This document shows positions 12,901-24,979 of a stretch of 64,000 bases of DNA, in pieces. The stretch lies in the NCBI RefSeq assembly GCF_965363235.1, contig NC_134846.1, positions 74,188,724-74,252,723 of the forward strand, in the 5' to 3' direction. Made by a program: the position numbers and the translations under genes. How positions within the stretch are numbered: the stretch's first letter is position 1; each line of letters opens with the position of its first letter. The notes below the pieces were generated by a model. The model was not told the origin of the DNA. It searched no databases and saw only the letters and a list, made by a program, of their open reading frames with translations. This DNA comes from Mytilus galloprovincialis. Lineage: Eukaryota; Mollusca; Bivalvia; Mytilida; Mytilidae.

Positions 12901-15900
12901 TAAATTAAATCTAAGGTAATGTTTTAACAAACAGAATATTGATTGTTTTGTATAGCTGTCTAACTTGAATTGAAATGAAACTTTGTATCAATATCTAATA
13001 CAGGCCTAAGTACATGTAGCACACTGGTTCATATGTGTGAATAACATGTTATAAAAATCTTCCTTCTCACTGAAGGCATTTGAGCAGTGAACTTATCACA
13101 TGTATGCATTGACTTCGAAATAAAATTAGATTAGTTTTTCTTTCCCCCGTCAAATGGGAGTAAACACAGGATCCTTTAAACTTGTACCTTATCCACCCTG
13201 TCCAACAGACCAACCCCCCTCCCCCTTTTCACATGGAAGAAGTGGACATTGTGTTTCTTTTGTTTCTACATGAGACTTGCAGGTTCCACAGATAAGTACA
13301 TTGTATTTGTTTTAGGTATCTATACTATTAAACGAGAAGACCTCATTTTGGGTGTCGCTTCTCCTCCTTCCACAATTAATTAATCATCATGCCTCTGTGT
13401 CCTATATGTAACATGTATAGTCGCATTTGTCATCCATTCTTATTATCATTCAGTTGGGGTTATTTTGGGATAAAAACGAAAAAGAATGCGTCCGGATATT
13501 TTCCCGTCATTGGACAAAACTTTAAGTCTGATTAGACTTCCGGTTTGTGTTTTTCTGTACTTTGAACATACAAAGACTATGAATAAAGTGTATAAATTTT
13601 ATTTCTGCTGTCATTTTGAGTTCTAGCATGTATCATCCTTGCTTAACTTGTTTCAGTTTGGGTTATTTTGGGAGGAAAACGAAAATGAATAATATTTGCT
13701 TTTTACTATCAATTAGTTTACAGTGGATCCAGAACTTTTCATAAGGGAGGGGGCACTGACTGATCTAAAAGAGGGGGGGGGGGCGTTCCTCTCATGCTTC
13801 AGTGATTCCCCATATATATAATCAACAAATTTTTTTCAACGAAATGGGGGGCAGGGCCTCCAGGCCCCCCCCCTGGGATCCGCCTATGGTTTATAATCAA
13901 CGGCGGTCACTGCGGATATATTTCTGTACATACTTACATGTATACATTTACTATGAATAACTGTATTTGTTATAATTTACTATAAATTCCTTTTCTGTAC
14001 CTTGAACATACAAAGATATGAATAAAGTATATAAATTTGCTATCTGCTATCATTTTGAGTTAGCATTCATCATACTTGCTTAACGTGTTTCATTTTTGGT
14101 TATTTTGGGAGGAAAACGAAAATGAATAATATTGGCTATTTACTATCAATTAGTTTACAGTGGCGGATCCAGAACTTTTCATTAGGGGGGGGGAGGGACT
14201 GACTGACCTAAAAAGGGGGGGGGGGGCGTTCCTCTCATGCTCCAGTGATTCCCCATATAAACAAAAAAATTTTCAACGCCCTCCCCCCCCCCTTGGGATT
14301 ACTATTCATGGCGTTCACTGATGTATATATATATATATATGTAAGTACCTTTGACTTTTGATACCTCTCCTGAAATTCTCTGTATAGTAATTTAATCAAA
14401 GTATATATGCATGTTCATAGAGTACAGAAAAACAGAAGGTATAAAAATCGGTATTTGGAAAATAGGGGGAGGGCAAAAAAATGGGCCCAGTCCCTAAGTA
14501 CCTTTGACTTTTGACACCTCTCCTGACATTCTCTGTATAGTAATTAAAGTATATATGCATGTTCATAGAGTACAGAAAAACAGAAGGTATAAAAATCGGT
14601 ATTTGGAAAATAGGGGGAGGGCAAAAAATGTGCCCAGTCCCTAAGTACCTTTGACTTTTGATATCGCTCCTGAAATTCTCCAGTCAGTATAATTTTTTTT
14701 ACAGTTTACATACGCTCTATTTCCCCGCGATTTCGCGGGTGTGTTCTAGTTTCTTTTTAATAAAAAGATAAAAATTTGTGTTTATGAATTATGAGTATGC
14801 AGCTATCTTTGGAAAAGCAGATCCCACAACACAACATGTTACAGATGGTTATAAAATCAAGAATGTGTCAGATCTAATAGGGAGTCCATTCCTAATCTTT
14901 CAAATTGTTAAACATGTGTGGGAAAGTGCTTGTAAGAAACATGTTCACAATTAAATATATAACTTTTTTATTTTTTATTTTATAGGAAGGTATATTAAAA
15001 TTAGATAAAAAGGCTTCAATCGCCACTCCAAAAATGAATAGTACTAAACATATGTATATTGAAAGACAAAACACTGGTGGTCTTACCCTTCTTTTGTAAC
15101 TTAAAAAATGACATGTACTGAACATATGTAAATTAAAAGACAAAACAATAGTGGGTCTATCCTTTTTTTGTATCTAAATTCTTTTAAAGTATATACATGC
15201 CCTGTTTAACACAAGTTTCACCTGTAATAATATATCACATTTCAAACATTGGTAACCTTGTTAAGTAGTGTTAAGATAATAACCCATATGTTTAAAACTT
15301 AACTTGAGATTTCTCCCTGACATAAGAATTGATCCTAATGTTATCTCCATGTACCTACTGACTTTGTAAACAAATATATGCTAATTTAATCAGTACTATA
15401 ATATTTAAAATTATTTGAAGTTTTCAAATTGATGCTTACATGTACAATTGCATAATGCCATTAGACATAAATTTCATGAAATATATGTTTTAAACAACAA
15501 TTTAATCAGTTTGATCAGATAAACATGTGCATACACCATGCTGTTTTCTCCCCTAAAAACTGTACCTGGTAATCTTTTATTTTGATAATGGAATGCAAAA
15601 AAAAGTTAATGCTTTGGTGCACTGCAATGAATGTCTAGTGCATGTACACTTAGAAAATGAATCACTCTCATAATAGTTTATCAAATAGTAATAATCTCAG
15701 ACAATGCTCCCATGTTTTGAGCAAAAAAATGGAGGGACTATTATGAGTGTTTTTTTTTCTTCTCTTCTAACCCTATTATTTTGAAAATGGTGAGTATACA
15801 ATATTCTCATCAAAGATACCAGGATTGAAATATTGTATGTATGCCACACATGCCTTTGTCCGCAAAAGACTTATCAGTGACGCTCAAAACAAAATTAAAA

Positions 15901-18900
15901 AAAAAAGCCAAATACAGTATGAAGATCTATGAAGTTGAAGAGCATGGAGGACCAAAATTTTATAAAATTTATACAATGTAAATATACTACATAATAAGCC
16001 ATACCCCACAAAATGTACTACTGCTATGGGGTGTTTAATGCCCTTGACGTAACCCATTCAGGTCAGTAGCAAACGATTTAGATGATAAGTAGAATTATTT
16101 CATGTTTATTGAAACCCAAATGATATTTCAGATATACAGAAATAAATATCAGGTGAAGTTATATTACAAGTACTTTTACATGTTTAAACAGTTTAGTACA
16201 TATATTTGCATATTGTATGCAACTAATCATTAAATAATAATGTCCCTTTTAGGGTGACTTTGATATAATAAATGTAAAGTAGACTGGTTTAATTTAACCG
16301 TTATATATATTTACTTTGCTTAGAATCTCTGATCTGTTGTTATGGTAGTTAGTTGTATATAAATGGCTCATTAGTAATAAAATGAACTATATTTTGTACT
16401 TCAAACAGAATGAGATTTATTAAGATTGCTAATGAGACAACTATCCAAAAGAGTCAAAATGGTGTGGATGAAAGCAACATTTTGTACTATTGGTACTCCA
16501 TTTCATTGAATCATCAGTTAATGATTTAAGTTTATACAATGTACATGTAAAAATTTGAAGGAAAAGGAATTTAATGAATACTAATAAAAATAAAATAATA
16601 AATTACCCCCACTAAAAGAAAATGAGGCAGAAGTGGGAAAATATTGAAACATTGCAAAATGTTTTCTTTCCGTTTGACAAAAATAGAAAATGTGGAAAAG
16701 TCAGATGGACCAAACTTCTTTACCAAACTTTCTACATGAAATCCATAAACATTTTGTAAATATTTTGGTTACATTTCATAGTTACTAGTCATATCAATAA
16801 TTAATACATTGTAGATGAAGTGAAGTACATGTGTGACATTCTAAAGGTCTCATTGTCTTAAAATCATCAGTGAAAATACAGGAGTCTTAATATTTTCTCT
16901 AGTATAACCTTTTTTTCAAAAGTTACAGGACCATAATATTTGTTTCATGTTGTTTTGTTGTCACATGTACAATATATAATTGTTCTGTACCAATGTGACC
17001 AACATAACCACAAAAGAAGTAGGTTTTAAAGAAAATTTCTCACAATAAAATCTACCTATGACAAGTGTGTCCTGATGAGGTAGAAATTTGTCATTTATAA
17101 TATGACAGAAGGGCCATGGTCAGAAATAAATGTACCATTATATAATGCTCTATAATAACATTGTATAAACCTCATGTTCACTCAATTAAATGTTATAAAA
17201 CGAGGTAATTTAAGGTGCTTGTATTTAATATTATTTACGGGTGACTGGTTTCAAATGTAAATCGTTAAACCTGTCATGAAGATTTTTTATTTGGGTCATT
17301 GATGATACTTTAAAATAATATGTGTACTTGTGAAAATGTGGAAGATGATTATCCAAATGACTAGCCATGTCCATATCAATCACAACACATTCATACCAGA
17401 CCCTAGGGCAGTGGTCGTAGTTAGTCACCTATGCTCAAAAGCATATTATTACTTAAACATTTTTGTGGGAGAAAAGATGAATAATTACAAGGACATTGAT
17501 GATATTTATTAATGAAAATATGAAAAACATTTTTGGAATCTTAAGGAGTTTATTCACTTTCACTTTATACACCTACATGGTTTAACTTTAAAGTAAATAA
17601 TTACATTGCCACTGATACATACAATCAATAAAATGATATTTACTACCTTTTTGATAAAGGCAGATGTGCACATTTCACATGTTTCATAGCCAACGATCAT
17701 TAAATTATAATAAATGTACAGAAATAAAGTTAATTGATACTATAAAACCTGCAAATTTTTAACCGATTTCAAATTAAGGAGTAAACAGCTATAGAGTCTA
17801 TTTTATTTATAAAATTACAATCATGTTCATGTACTTGTAGATATATTCTATTTGACAATTTGCATAATTAAACAAAATGTGTACTGGTTATCTGTTGATT
17901 TGTTTATTTTGTAGTTCTAATTTGTTTACAGAAGTGGTAGTGTATGTTCCTGATCAGCCCTAACAGCTGATATTGTAATTATTCCCTTCACATACATGTA
18001 TGATTCATGTGATGCAAAGAACAGCTTTGGCTAGAATCTAAACCTTAACCAATCTATCCAAACTTGGTTTCATAAAAAATGGCTGTAAATGAGTCAAAGA
18101 TGTAAATGTGAGACAACAACCCAACAATACAGAACCCAAAAGAAATATGTATTTATTTATGGACATATTTATAATTATTTTGATATATTTTTATAAAGAA
18201 AACATCAGTTTTGAAAGATTACCAGCTGGACAACACATGTATAAATTTAACATTGAATACAGGCAACAGTCCATTATTCCTAGGGCAAATGCAATTTAAC
18301 ATGTTTAAATATATTTCCTAAATGGTGCATCACAGTCATGACAGTGAGTTATTGAAATCTCACTACAGTACCTTCTGTATGGTTAGTGTGGAGAGCTAAT
18401 GAAAATATGTAAAATTAGCTAAATGTATGAATTTAGAACATGAGAACGTGGAGAACTAATGAAAATATGTAAAATTAGCTAAATGTATGAATTTAGAACA
18501 TGAAATAAAATACAATACATTTTTTTTAAATGGCATTTCATTTACATTGATGATTCAAAATGTACCTTAAAAAGCTTAATCTAAGTTTTGAGAGAGAGAA
18601 AAGCTTCCTACATGTACACGGATACATGCCTGCCAACTTTTCAAAAAGCTCATGGGGGTTTTACGTGCAAGTTGGCTCTTACAGTCCTAAATTATCTTCA
18701 AGGGGGCCTTCAAATGCCTCTTAATGTTGTTCTTTGGCTTCTGCATACTGTTTATAGCCTATAGCCATTGTAAAATTAACTGTTTTGTTTAAAAATTTGT
18801 GCAAAATTGCTCTTTCAAAATTTACATTTGGGAGCTCTCATGGGGGAAATCCCCTGCAAATAGTGACAGTTGGCAGGTATGATGGAAATTGCCCTTCATT

Positions 18901-20672
18901 AATTATATAAAACATTGGTTCTTCTATTCTATTTTTTTTTAATATTATCAGGCTTCAGAGCAAATGTACATGTAATGCAATTCCGTTATACATTTTGTAA
19001 TTGATTTTTCCAAGGGACATAACTAGTTAAAAATATTTGGTCACTTCTTTCCTTAAGTGTCAAAGACATTGCTGATATAAAGCTATGATATAAGTTTCAT
19101 AAAATTCTGGCAAGAATCAATTTACACATGAGAGCAAAAACAATGCAATTTTCCTTATAATCAAAATTTCCAAGGGACATAAATCTTTTTAAAATATTTT
19201 TTTTTCAAATTTATATGAGACATGGATAATATAAATTATCATGTATTCATAAACTTATATAAAAAATCATGCAAGAATTGAACACAAGACTGTCAAGAGT
19301 GCAAACAATGCAATTTTCCAAGGGCATACAATAAAATTTTAACTCTTTCAAAAAATAATTGATTGGCACTGATTTTCAAATTTGTGTGAAACTTGGATAA
19401 AACTTTCATAAAAATCTTGCAAGAATTGTACATGAGATAGAGAGTGCTTACAATGCAATATTCAATATAAATCAACATTCCTAAGGGGCATAACTCTTTG
19501 CAATATAATTGATAGGCATTGATTTTTAAACTACATTTTGTATTCCAAAACATTAAATGATGTAAACATAAGTTTCATAACATTCCGACAAGAATTGTAC
19601 ACAAAAAGCGCTAGCAAGACATTCAAACAATACATGAACTGTAACACAACTCCAAAAAGTTTTCAACACAAACTTATTAAAAGTTACACTGTATGAACGT
19701 ATAAGGTGTGAACATGTAAGGTGAGAACTGTTTGTGAAGGAGGCATGTGCTTGGTGTGCCTTGTGTGTGGTTCAACGTGTTAAAGTTATATCAAGTTAAG
19801 TGAAGTGTTTGTAACCCATAAAACTTCTTTTGGCTTAATAATTATAAAGCAGATCTGTTTGGAAATAAGTGAATTTCATATAAAGGTTCCCAACAAAATG
19901 TTTTAACAGCAAAGATTCGCCTTTAAATACGGGTCTTTTAATTAACCTTCATGAACAAATAACGGCAAAAATTCTTGCCAAATGACGTTAATATCAGTTA
20001 TTTTTCAGCATGACGATAAAATGGACACTTTCTTGTAGACGATAAAAAAATCTAATGATTTTGACAAATAAAATTAAGAAAAGAAATGGGGAATGTGTCA
20101 AAGCGACAACAACCCGACCATAAAGCTGACAACAGCCGAAGGCCACCAATGGGTCTTCAATGTAGCGAGAATTCCCGCACCCGTAGGTGTCCTTCAGCTG
20201 GCCCCTAAAAATATGTATACTAGTACAGTGATAATGGACGTCATACTAAACTCTGAATTATAACATGTTTAGTCATTTTCAATAACAGCAGCAATAACTA
20301 TTTTAGACCGCTGACGATTGCGGATCAGGATAATTCGAAAAATCACGGTAAATTCATAAATTAATTGACACAAACTATAGCTGAAATAACCAGTTGACGA
20401 GATTTCGCACCCTCTTAAATCCCTTCTTTTATTAATGAAACCAAGGATTAGTATAGTAATACAAATTTTACTATACAAATCCTTGATGAAACGAGGGTCA
20501 CATTTGTGCAGATTTTAAAGTATTTATATAGCTTTGAGGTGGGAATATGCAGTCATCATACCTTATTATTTTGAAGAGCCTCTGCAGAATGATGTTCCTT
20601 TGCTCCAAAACAGCTCTGACATTTAAGTTTGTTGAATATATTTGGTTCAAACTTTCTGCATTTAAGAGCCAT
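6973..20672 (-). CDS. MPRIP: Myosin phosphatase Rho-interacting protein (MPRIP / outspread) homologue, first six coding exons, partial
   Basis: MPRIP is a cytoskeletal scaffold that brings RhoA and myosin phosphatase to actin (family knowledge). Six exons chain in phase on the minus strand: 20562-20672 (ATG at 20672), 11737-11817, 9213-9278, 8654-8805, 8095-8191 and 6973-7647, all with GT-AG borders. Exon 1 encodes [18 protein letters not shown], nearly the human MPRIP start (CRKFQANIFNKSKCQNCF). Exons 2-5 give an N-terminal PH domain at about residues 40-150, including [40 protein letters not shown] and [12 protein letters not shown]. Exon 6 is a 225-codon Ser/Arg-rich linker, probably disordered. 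The second PH domain and the coiled coil expected in this family are not in the window; exon 6 ends at a donor (AAG|GTAGGA), so the rest lies beyond position 1. The 8.7 kb intron between exons 1 and 2 is full of mobile DNA. Confidence 0.92.
10174..11182. mobile_element. TIR element, 1009 bp, with TAGA target-site duplication and palindrome-rich ends
   Basis: The left end begins TGTTCCGGACCATATGAG and the right end finishes with its inverse complement CTCATATGGTCCGGAACA. Both ends are flanked by TAGA (10170-10173 and 11183-11186), a 4-bp target duplication. The terminal inverted repeats run about 90 bp and are themselves built of small palindromes (ggaccatatgagta, gaccatacgcgtatggtc). The interior is AT-rich with no transposase, so the element is non-autonomous. 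It lies in an MPRIP intron. The superfamily is unknown to me. Confidence 0.88.
12060..12150 (+). repeat. Probable retroposon 3' tail ending in an ATT microsatellite
   Basis: The sequence agctttatagctaactgtg followed by aaccctctttataaataaag and an ATT/ATC simple run resembles the 3' ends of short molluscan retroposons. A looser match, ctaaataaaggttatttatt, occurs near 49970. Only the tail is recognisable. Confidence 0.4.
12440..12445 (-). terminator. Polyadenylation signal (AATAAA, minus strand)
   Basis: TTTATT on the plus strand gives AATAAA on the minus strand, about 255 bases after the stop of the candidate terminal exon at 12698-12895. The spacing fits a normal 3' UTR. Confidence 0.45.
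12698..12895 (-). CDS. Candidate terminal exon of an unrecognised gene nested in the MPRIP intron
   Basis: The 64-codon open stretch from ATG 12892 to TGA 12698-12700 has protein-like composition ([40 protein letters not shown]). It is preceded by an acceptor-like tract (aatttaaacag) ending at 12896, so it may be a terminal exon in which the ATG is internal, or a short complete CDS. It is amphipathic and helix-rich, with no Cys cluster or catalytic motif. A minus-strand polyadenylation signal follows at 12440-12445. Adding it to MPRIP would interrupt the PH domain after residue 37, so it is either a separate nested gene or an alternative end of the MPRIP transcript. I do not recognise the family. 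Confidence 0.5.
   Translation of the reverse strand: MMQFSSPSWRQFKTVEFLESQLEVTSKMLRLLGWHYQDVWPFLKEIGNFIYLLLRGISQRYDSSY
13319..14749 (+). mobile_element. Non-autonomous Helitron, 1431 bp
   Basis: The 5' end is TCTATACTATTAAACGAG, starting with TC right after an A. The 3' end has the hairpin CCCGCGA-TT-TCGCGGG, six spacer bases, then CTAG followed by T. These are the classic Helitron marks: TC start, hairpin, CTRR end, insertion between A and T. There is no Rep or helicase ORF. Inside are two diverged copies of a ~400-bp block (about 13555-13965 and 13985-14310, each with a G-run near gatccagaacttttc) and a ~150-bp unit repeated from about 14338 to 14690. It sits in an MPRIP intron. Confidence 0.88.
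14750..18387. other. MPRIP intron; repeats only, one doubtful exon-like stretch
   Basis: AT-rich intron. A dispersed repeat with ataccaggattgaaatatt and cttatcagtgacgctca lies at about 15815-15960; the same family is at 21418-21500. A fragment with tgctaatgagacaactatcc lies near 16425. The minus strand at 17231-17438 is open for about 65 codons and begins after an acceptor-like catag, but no good donor or recognised protein supports it. Confidence 0.5.
18388..18506. repeat. 60-bp tandem duplication, two copies
   Basis: A unit beginning gtggagagctaatgaaaata at 18388 recurs at 18448 with very few differences, which suggests a recent duplication inside the MPRIP intron. Confidence 0.88.
18625..18881. 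mobile_element. Small MITE with short terminal inverted repeats (~257 bp)
   Basis: The left end reads CATGCCTGCCAACTTTTC and the right end ACAGTTGGCAGGTATG, which are imperfect inverse complements over about 14 bases. The interior has no coding content. A target duplication is not clear. Confidence 0.6.
18985..19640. repeat. Degenerate tandem repeat, ~150-bp unit, four to five copies
   Basis: Units carry the words ccaagggacataa, agtttcataaaattc, gcaagaattgtacac and acaatgcaattttcc in fixed order. Divergence between units is high, so the array is old. It lies in the first MPRIP intron. Confidence 0.65.
20070..20265 (+). repeat. Dispersed repeat family D
   Basis: Contains aatggggaatgtgtcaaag, gacaacaacccgacc, gtcttcaatgtagcgag and cttcagctggcccctaa. 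Other copies are at 31735-32050 (plus), 29230-29335 (minus) and 47028-47100 (plus, partial). Probably a SINE or MITE; no polymerase III box was firmly identified. Confidence 0.7.
20440..20487. other. Inverted repeat able to fold into a hairpin
   Basis: The arms ccaaggattagtatagtaa and ttactatacaaatccttg are near inverse complements around a short spacer. The same words (aacaaggatttgtatag) recur at about 20928 and 20966, so this is a local repeat cluster near the MPRIP start. Confidence 0.65.
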
Positions 20673-20935
20673 TACACTTTGTTTACATTACTTTCCCAGT
20701 ACTTTCAAACTTATATCTAATCGTACAAATTCACTTTAAATTAGTCATTGTTATAATTTGTCCGCCTGTTTTTTATACATTGTAAACAGACCAAGAAAAG
20801 AACAAGGCAACATATTCACGAAATATTATTATCAACAGGTCTTCTGAAACAGGTGTGGAACTGTCAACACGGCGTAGTGATATATAAGGTAACCGGAACT
20901 GAAAGGTTACACTATTGATAACCTGGAACAAGGAT
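20673..20935 (-). promoter_or_regulatory. Likely 5' UTR and promoter region of the MPRIP-like gene
   Basis: This lies directly upstream of the minus-strand ATG at 20672. No convincing TATA box is seen. The placement rests only on the first coding exon; a further upstream non-coding exon is possible. Confidence 0.4.
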
Positions 20936-21417
20936 TTGTATAGTATAGGTCACTATTGCTAACCTGGAACAAGGATTTGTATTGACTATAGTATCCTTGT
21001 CTGGATCTCGAAGCCTGGATCTTTAATTTTGAAATTATAATGAGGCAGTGGCTATTTTGATAGAATTTTGCTATTTTTCCGGTCCGGCTTTATCTGTTTT
21101 AATAAATTTTAAAAGAATAGAAAAAATATTGAAACATTAACTTTGATAAAATATAATTAAAAAAATCGCTAACTGAACAAATAGCTAGGTCTTATTTAGG
21201 CCTAAGACAAAAATTCAGTATACAAAACATGCATATTGAAATTGATATGCTTTACCAGAAACATAAATATTGGTAGGCCTGTATTTAGATCTGGGAACAG
21301 TGTATCTAATAATATATATGTTCCTGTTTAGATATACTAGTCCCAGTCTTTACAAGTTAATAGGAAGTCTCATTTTTTTTTTGTCTTTTTGATAACATTT
21401 TTATATTAAAAAATACT

Positions 21418-21505
21418 TATCAAAGGTACCAGGATTATAATTTTATACGCCAGACGCGCGTTTCATCTACATAAGACTCATCAGTGACGCTCATATCAAA
21501 GGATA
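21418..21505 (+). repeat. Dispersed repeat with a GC-rich core
   Basis: Contains tcaaaggtaccaggattata, acgccagacgcgcgtttc and catcagtgacgctcat. A more diverged copy is at about 15815-15960. Confidence 0.65.
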
Positions 21506-21759
21506 TTTGTATATTGAACACAGTCTACTATAGAATCTTCTCTGTTCAAGACTTTGCCAAAAAAAGTTTTGTTAACATGTTGCCAGTGGTCGGGTATACA
21601 GTTGCTTGTGATAAAGCGTGCTGCTCTTCTTTGCATATTTTTCAAGACCTAGATTTTTTTCTTTGGCTTGTAAGTTTAGATACGATAGCTGCATATTCAA
21701 TTAAAGGTTTCACTGGTGTTGTGACGGCTGCATGGTCTTTTAAATAACGGTCTTGATAC

Positions 21760-23402
21760 AGTCTAAAGAGTTATCATCAGAATTAGCGCCTGCTCTAGCA
21801 CACATCTTTCAATTCTCAATTAATGTTGGACAAGTTCCATAAGACTGGCGCATGCATGGCACATGTGGTGCCCCTCTTCAAGAAAGGAGACAAGAGTACT
21901 GCGGCAAATTACCGTCCCGTGTCTCTAACAGCAATTTGCTCCACAGTGATGGAGCACGTACATACTCCACTCAAAGATAATGGAACCTCTAGAAAAACAC
22001 TCCATTTTAACACCAGCCCAACATGGATTCCGCACAAAACGCTCATGTGAGACTCAGCTGATTGCCACTATTCATGAACTGGCAAATGGACTATCAGATG
22101 GCCAACAAATCGACGCAATACTATTAGACTTTGCCAAAGCCTTTGATAAGGTGCCACACAAGCGACTTCTCCATAAGCTCCAATAATATAGAGTCAGTGA
22201 CTATACTCTCAAATGGGTGGAGAGCTTCCTGAACAGTAGGAAACAACATGTTCTAGTGGAGGGAACAATGTCAGACGAAGCAGAGGTAGTTTCTGGTGTA
22301 CCACAAGGTACAGTAATTGGACCCCTGCTCTTTCTTGTCTTCATCAATGACCTCCCTGAATCGGTTAACTCTAACGTGAAATTGTTTGCTGATGACTGCC
22401 TGTTATATCGTCCTATTCGATCCACTAGCGATTCCACCAAGCTACAAGACGACCTTGATAAATTAGAAAAATGGGAAAATGATTGGCAAATGGCGTTCCA
22501 CCCGCAAAAATGTACCACCATCCATATAAGCAAGAAACGCAAACCCACCATATGCGATTACCATCTGCATGGCCATACCCTTGAAAGCGTCCCAGGGGGG
22601 AAATACCTTGGCTTATACATAAGCAAGGACTTGTCTTGGCGTGAGCACATTAACCAGATCACAGTCAAAGCTTCCAGATCTGTTGGGTTCCTGCGAAGGA
22701 ACCTCAGGAGTTGTCCTCAGGAGTTGTCCTCAGGAAGTAAAAAGCCAAGCCTACACAACTTTAGTAAGACCCGTCCTCGAGTACGCCAGCGCTGTCTGTG
22801 ATCCCTACCAGCAACAACAAATCCAACATCTGGAAAACGTACAACGCCAGGCTGCTAGATTCGTAATGGGGGACTTTTTTCTCGAGGGAACCAGGTTGTG
22901 TGACTAAAATGACTCAGCAACTAGGTTGGGAACCACTGGAACATAGGAGAGCCAGGAGCAGAGTCATCATGTTCTACAAGATAATAAACCATATTGTAGA
23001 AGTTCCTGTTCACCATCTGCTCAACTATCATGATACCAGAACCCGTGGTTCCGTGTCAAATAACATGACAGATAAGGACCAGACTGGACTGCTTTAAATA
23101 TTCATTCATCCCAGCCACCATCATATCCTGGAACAACATACCACCAGATATTCGAGCTTCCCCGTCTGTGGAACACTTTCGACACGCCATCCAAGATGCC
23201 AGCGTGTCGACACGCCATCCAAGATGTCAGCGTGTCGACACTACTCCACATCTAAATTACAGCACCGTTTTTAACTGTACAAACAGATCTCATTTTAACT
23301 GTACATACTTGAAGGTTTTTAGCTGTTCGATCACGCTGGAGTATATACACTCAAATATGAGTCCACTCCTTGACGGGAAGATAGATAGATAGATAGATAG
23401 TC
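21760..23402 (+). mobile_element. Decayed jockey/CR1-type LINE (reverse transcriptase fragment) with GATA tail
   Basis: Reverse-transcriptase blocks appear in order but in several frames: NYRPVSLTAICSTVMEH (about 21907), ILLDFAKAFDKVPHKRLLHK (about 22124), GVPQGTVIGPLLFLVFINDL (about 22293) and the catalytic LFADDCLLY (about 22383). After these come the thumb-like GKYLGLYISKDLSW and the usual C-terminal ENVQRQAARFV and LEHRRARSRVIMFYKIINH. The 5' part with the endonuclease is missing. At least four frame changes or stops interrupt it. One shift follows a local duplication of aggagttgtcctc (about 22707-22733), and a 34-bp duplication (cgacacgccatccaagatg) lies at about 23178-23245. The copy ends in a GATA run (23380-23400), as expected for a LINE 3' tail. 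Confidence 0.87.
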
Positions 23403-23924
23403 TTACATAAATAAGGCCGTTAGTTTTCTCGCTTGAATTGTTTTTTTATTGTTATCATAAGTTCGAAGCCTTTTATAGCTGACTATAAATATATATATTT
23501 CTGTTAATTTCTGTGTTATGTTGGTCTCTTGTGGAGAGTTGTCTCATTGGCAATCATACCACATCTTCTTTTTTTATATTTGATTTTTCTTCCAATAAAA
23601 ATCAAGTGTTCTGTTTCAGTTTGGTAGCTATGCTGTCGATGTTTTAATCCCGCTTACTTGTCATAATATAGGAAAATATTTAAAAGTCTCTTTAAGGGTA
23701 ATTAATCACGCAATGATCAAGATCAAAATTGATTTTTTTTTCAACATTTATAAAAGCGGAATACAGAAATAGTCAGTTTTGTAATAAGTAAACAAAAAAG
23801 ATTATTTGAAACATAGCCTTATGCGACCTTTGATCTAACCTTTGGTCTAACCTTTGAACCTTTATGGGACTGATGAATAATAATTTTGATTATGCATGTG
23901 CTCAGCCTCCTAGTGGAGTTTTTG
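23403..23924. other. No gene; one inverted dispersed-repeat fragment
   Basis: A reverse-oriented copy of family C (gagttgtctcattggcaatc) lies at about 23518-23575. The remainder is AT-rich DNA. Confidence 0.5.
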
Positions 23925-24514
23925 AGGTTCATCATAACCTTTTGGCTAAAATGGCCGTATTTACACCCCAAATTTTACTCTGAGTACAGACTAACCTATA
24001 CACCTGCAACAGTTTTAAGGGATGGCAGGAACTAGATATATAAATTTTAAATGCATTTTCTGTTTCAGAAAATTATAAACTTTTCTAGATTTTGCTTTCC
24101 ATTTTTTTTCGTTCCTGCAGAAGGTGCAAAAATTAACTAAGTAGTGAAAACGATTGAGAAGCTCCCCTCATATAATCAATGTTGTGAGTAGTATTGATTT
24201 AAATGGACAATAGATGGACAATAGACACCTGTAAACAATGGGTGATTTAACAGGTTTAAACTGTGTAACTGAGTGGACCGTATCAAATGAAACTCGGGTG
24301 TTTGTTTATTTTGCTATCTTCTGCAGACTGGAAAAAAATGAACATCAAAATCCAGGTAAGTTTTTAATTTCTGAAACATAGACTTCATATAACTTTTATA
24401 TATCTAGTTCCTGCCATGCCTTAAAACTTTCCTGGATGTACCAGTTTGTCTGTACTCATAGTAATTTTGGAGGTGTAAACACGGCCATATTTTTCAATTC
24501 CTTATGATGAACCT
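23925..24514. mobile_element. Long-inverted-repeat element (~590 bp)
   Basis: The left arm (about 23925-24055: aggttcatcataac, then taaaatggccgtatttacac, then atggcaggaactagatatat) is matched by an inverted right arm (about 24395-24514: atatatctagttcctgccat, then aacacggccatat, then ttatgatgaacct). Arms are about 120-130 bp with moderate divergence. The middle holds no ORF. I see no certain target duplication. A foldback-type MITE is the best description. Confidence 0.75.
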
Positions 24515-24871
24515 TAATTGGTCGTTTTTATAGTGATTATTTGATTACCAGACCAAATATTTTCTGATTATTTGAAAATCCATATTTTTGATAAATTTGA
24601 TTATATTGTTAAAAAAAATAATTAGTGATGATAATATATTGGCGAAAAAAGTCAAGTTGAGATTATGTGATTACTTGAACACACCGTGTGGGGCATGTCA
24701 AGGGCCGGTCAAATGATTGAACAAATATGAAAAGACAGATGAACAAGTGAAACTATTCTATTTGATGTTGAACTGTCTGTTTATATTAATATTACAAATC
24801 TCATTATTTATAGTTTGAGTGTATCGATAAATACATACAGAGATTCCTTTTTATGCTTTTTTGGGGGAAAG

Positions 24872-24927
24872 CAGTAGGACAACCGGATGTGCCTTTTTGG
24901 CCAAAATGTGATTCGGCGGCGCTCAGT
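24872..24927 (+). repeat. Short element shared in inverse orientation with 30735-30780
   Basis: CAGTAGGACAACCGGA...GCGCTCAGT here matches the inverse complement of 30735-30780 (ACTGAGCGCC...TCCGGTTGTCCTACTG). Both lie in unusually CpG-rich stretches. It could be a small dispersed repeat or a shared regulatory block. Confidence 0.6.
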
Positions 24928-24979
24928 AGTCCTACGCCGAATATTGGACTTTTTTGCGTCGGCCGACGTCAGCTGAAAA

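Noticed and set aside
17231-17438. Minus-strand 65-codon stretch after an acceptor-like catag
   Set aside because: Composition is protein-like, but no good donor, polyadenylation signal or recognised protein; not enough to call an exon.
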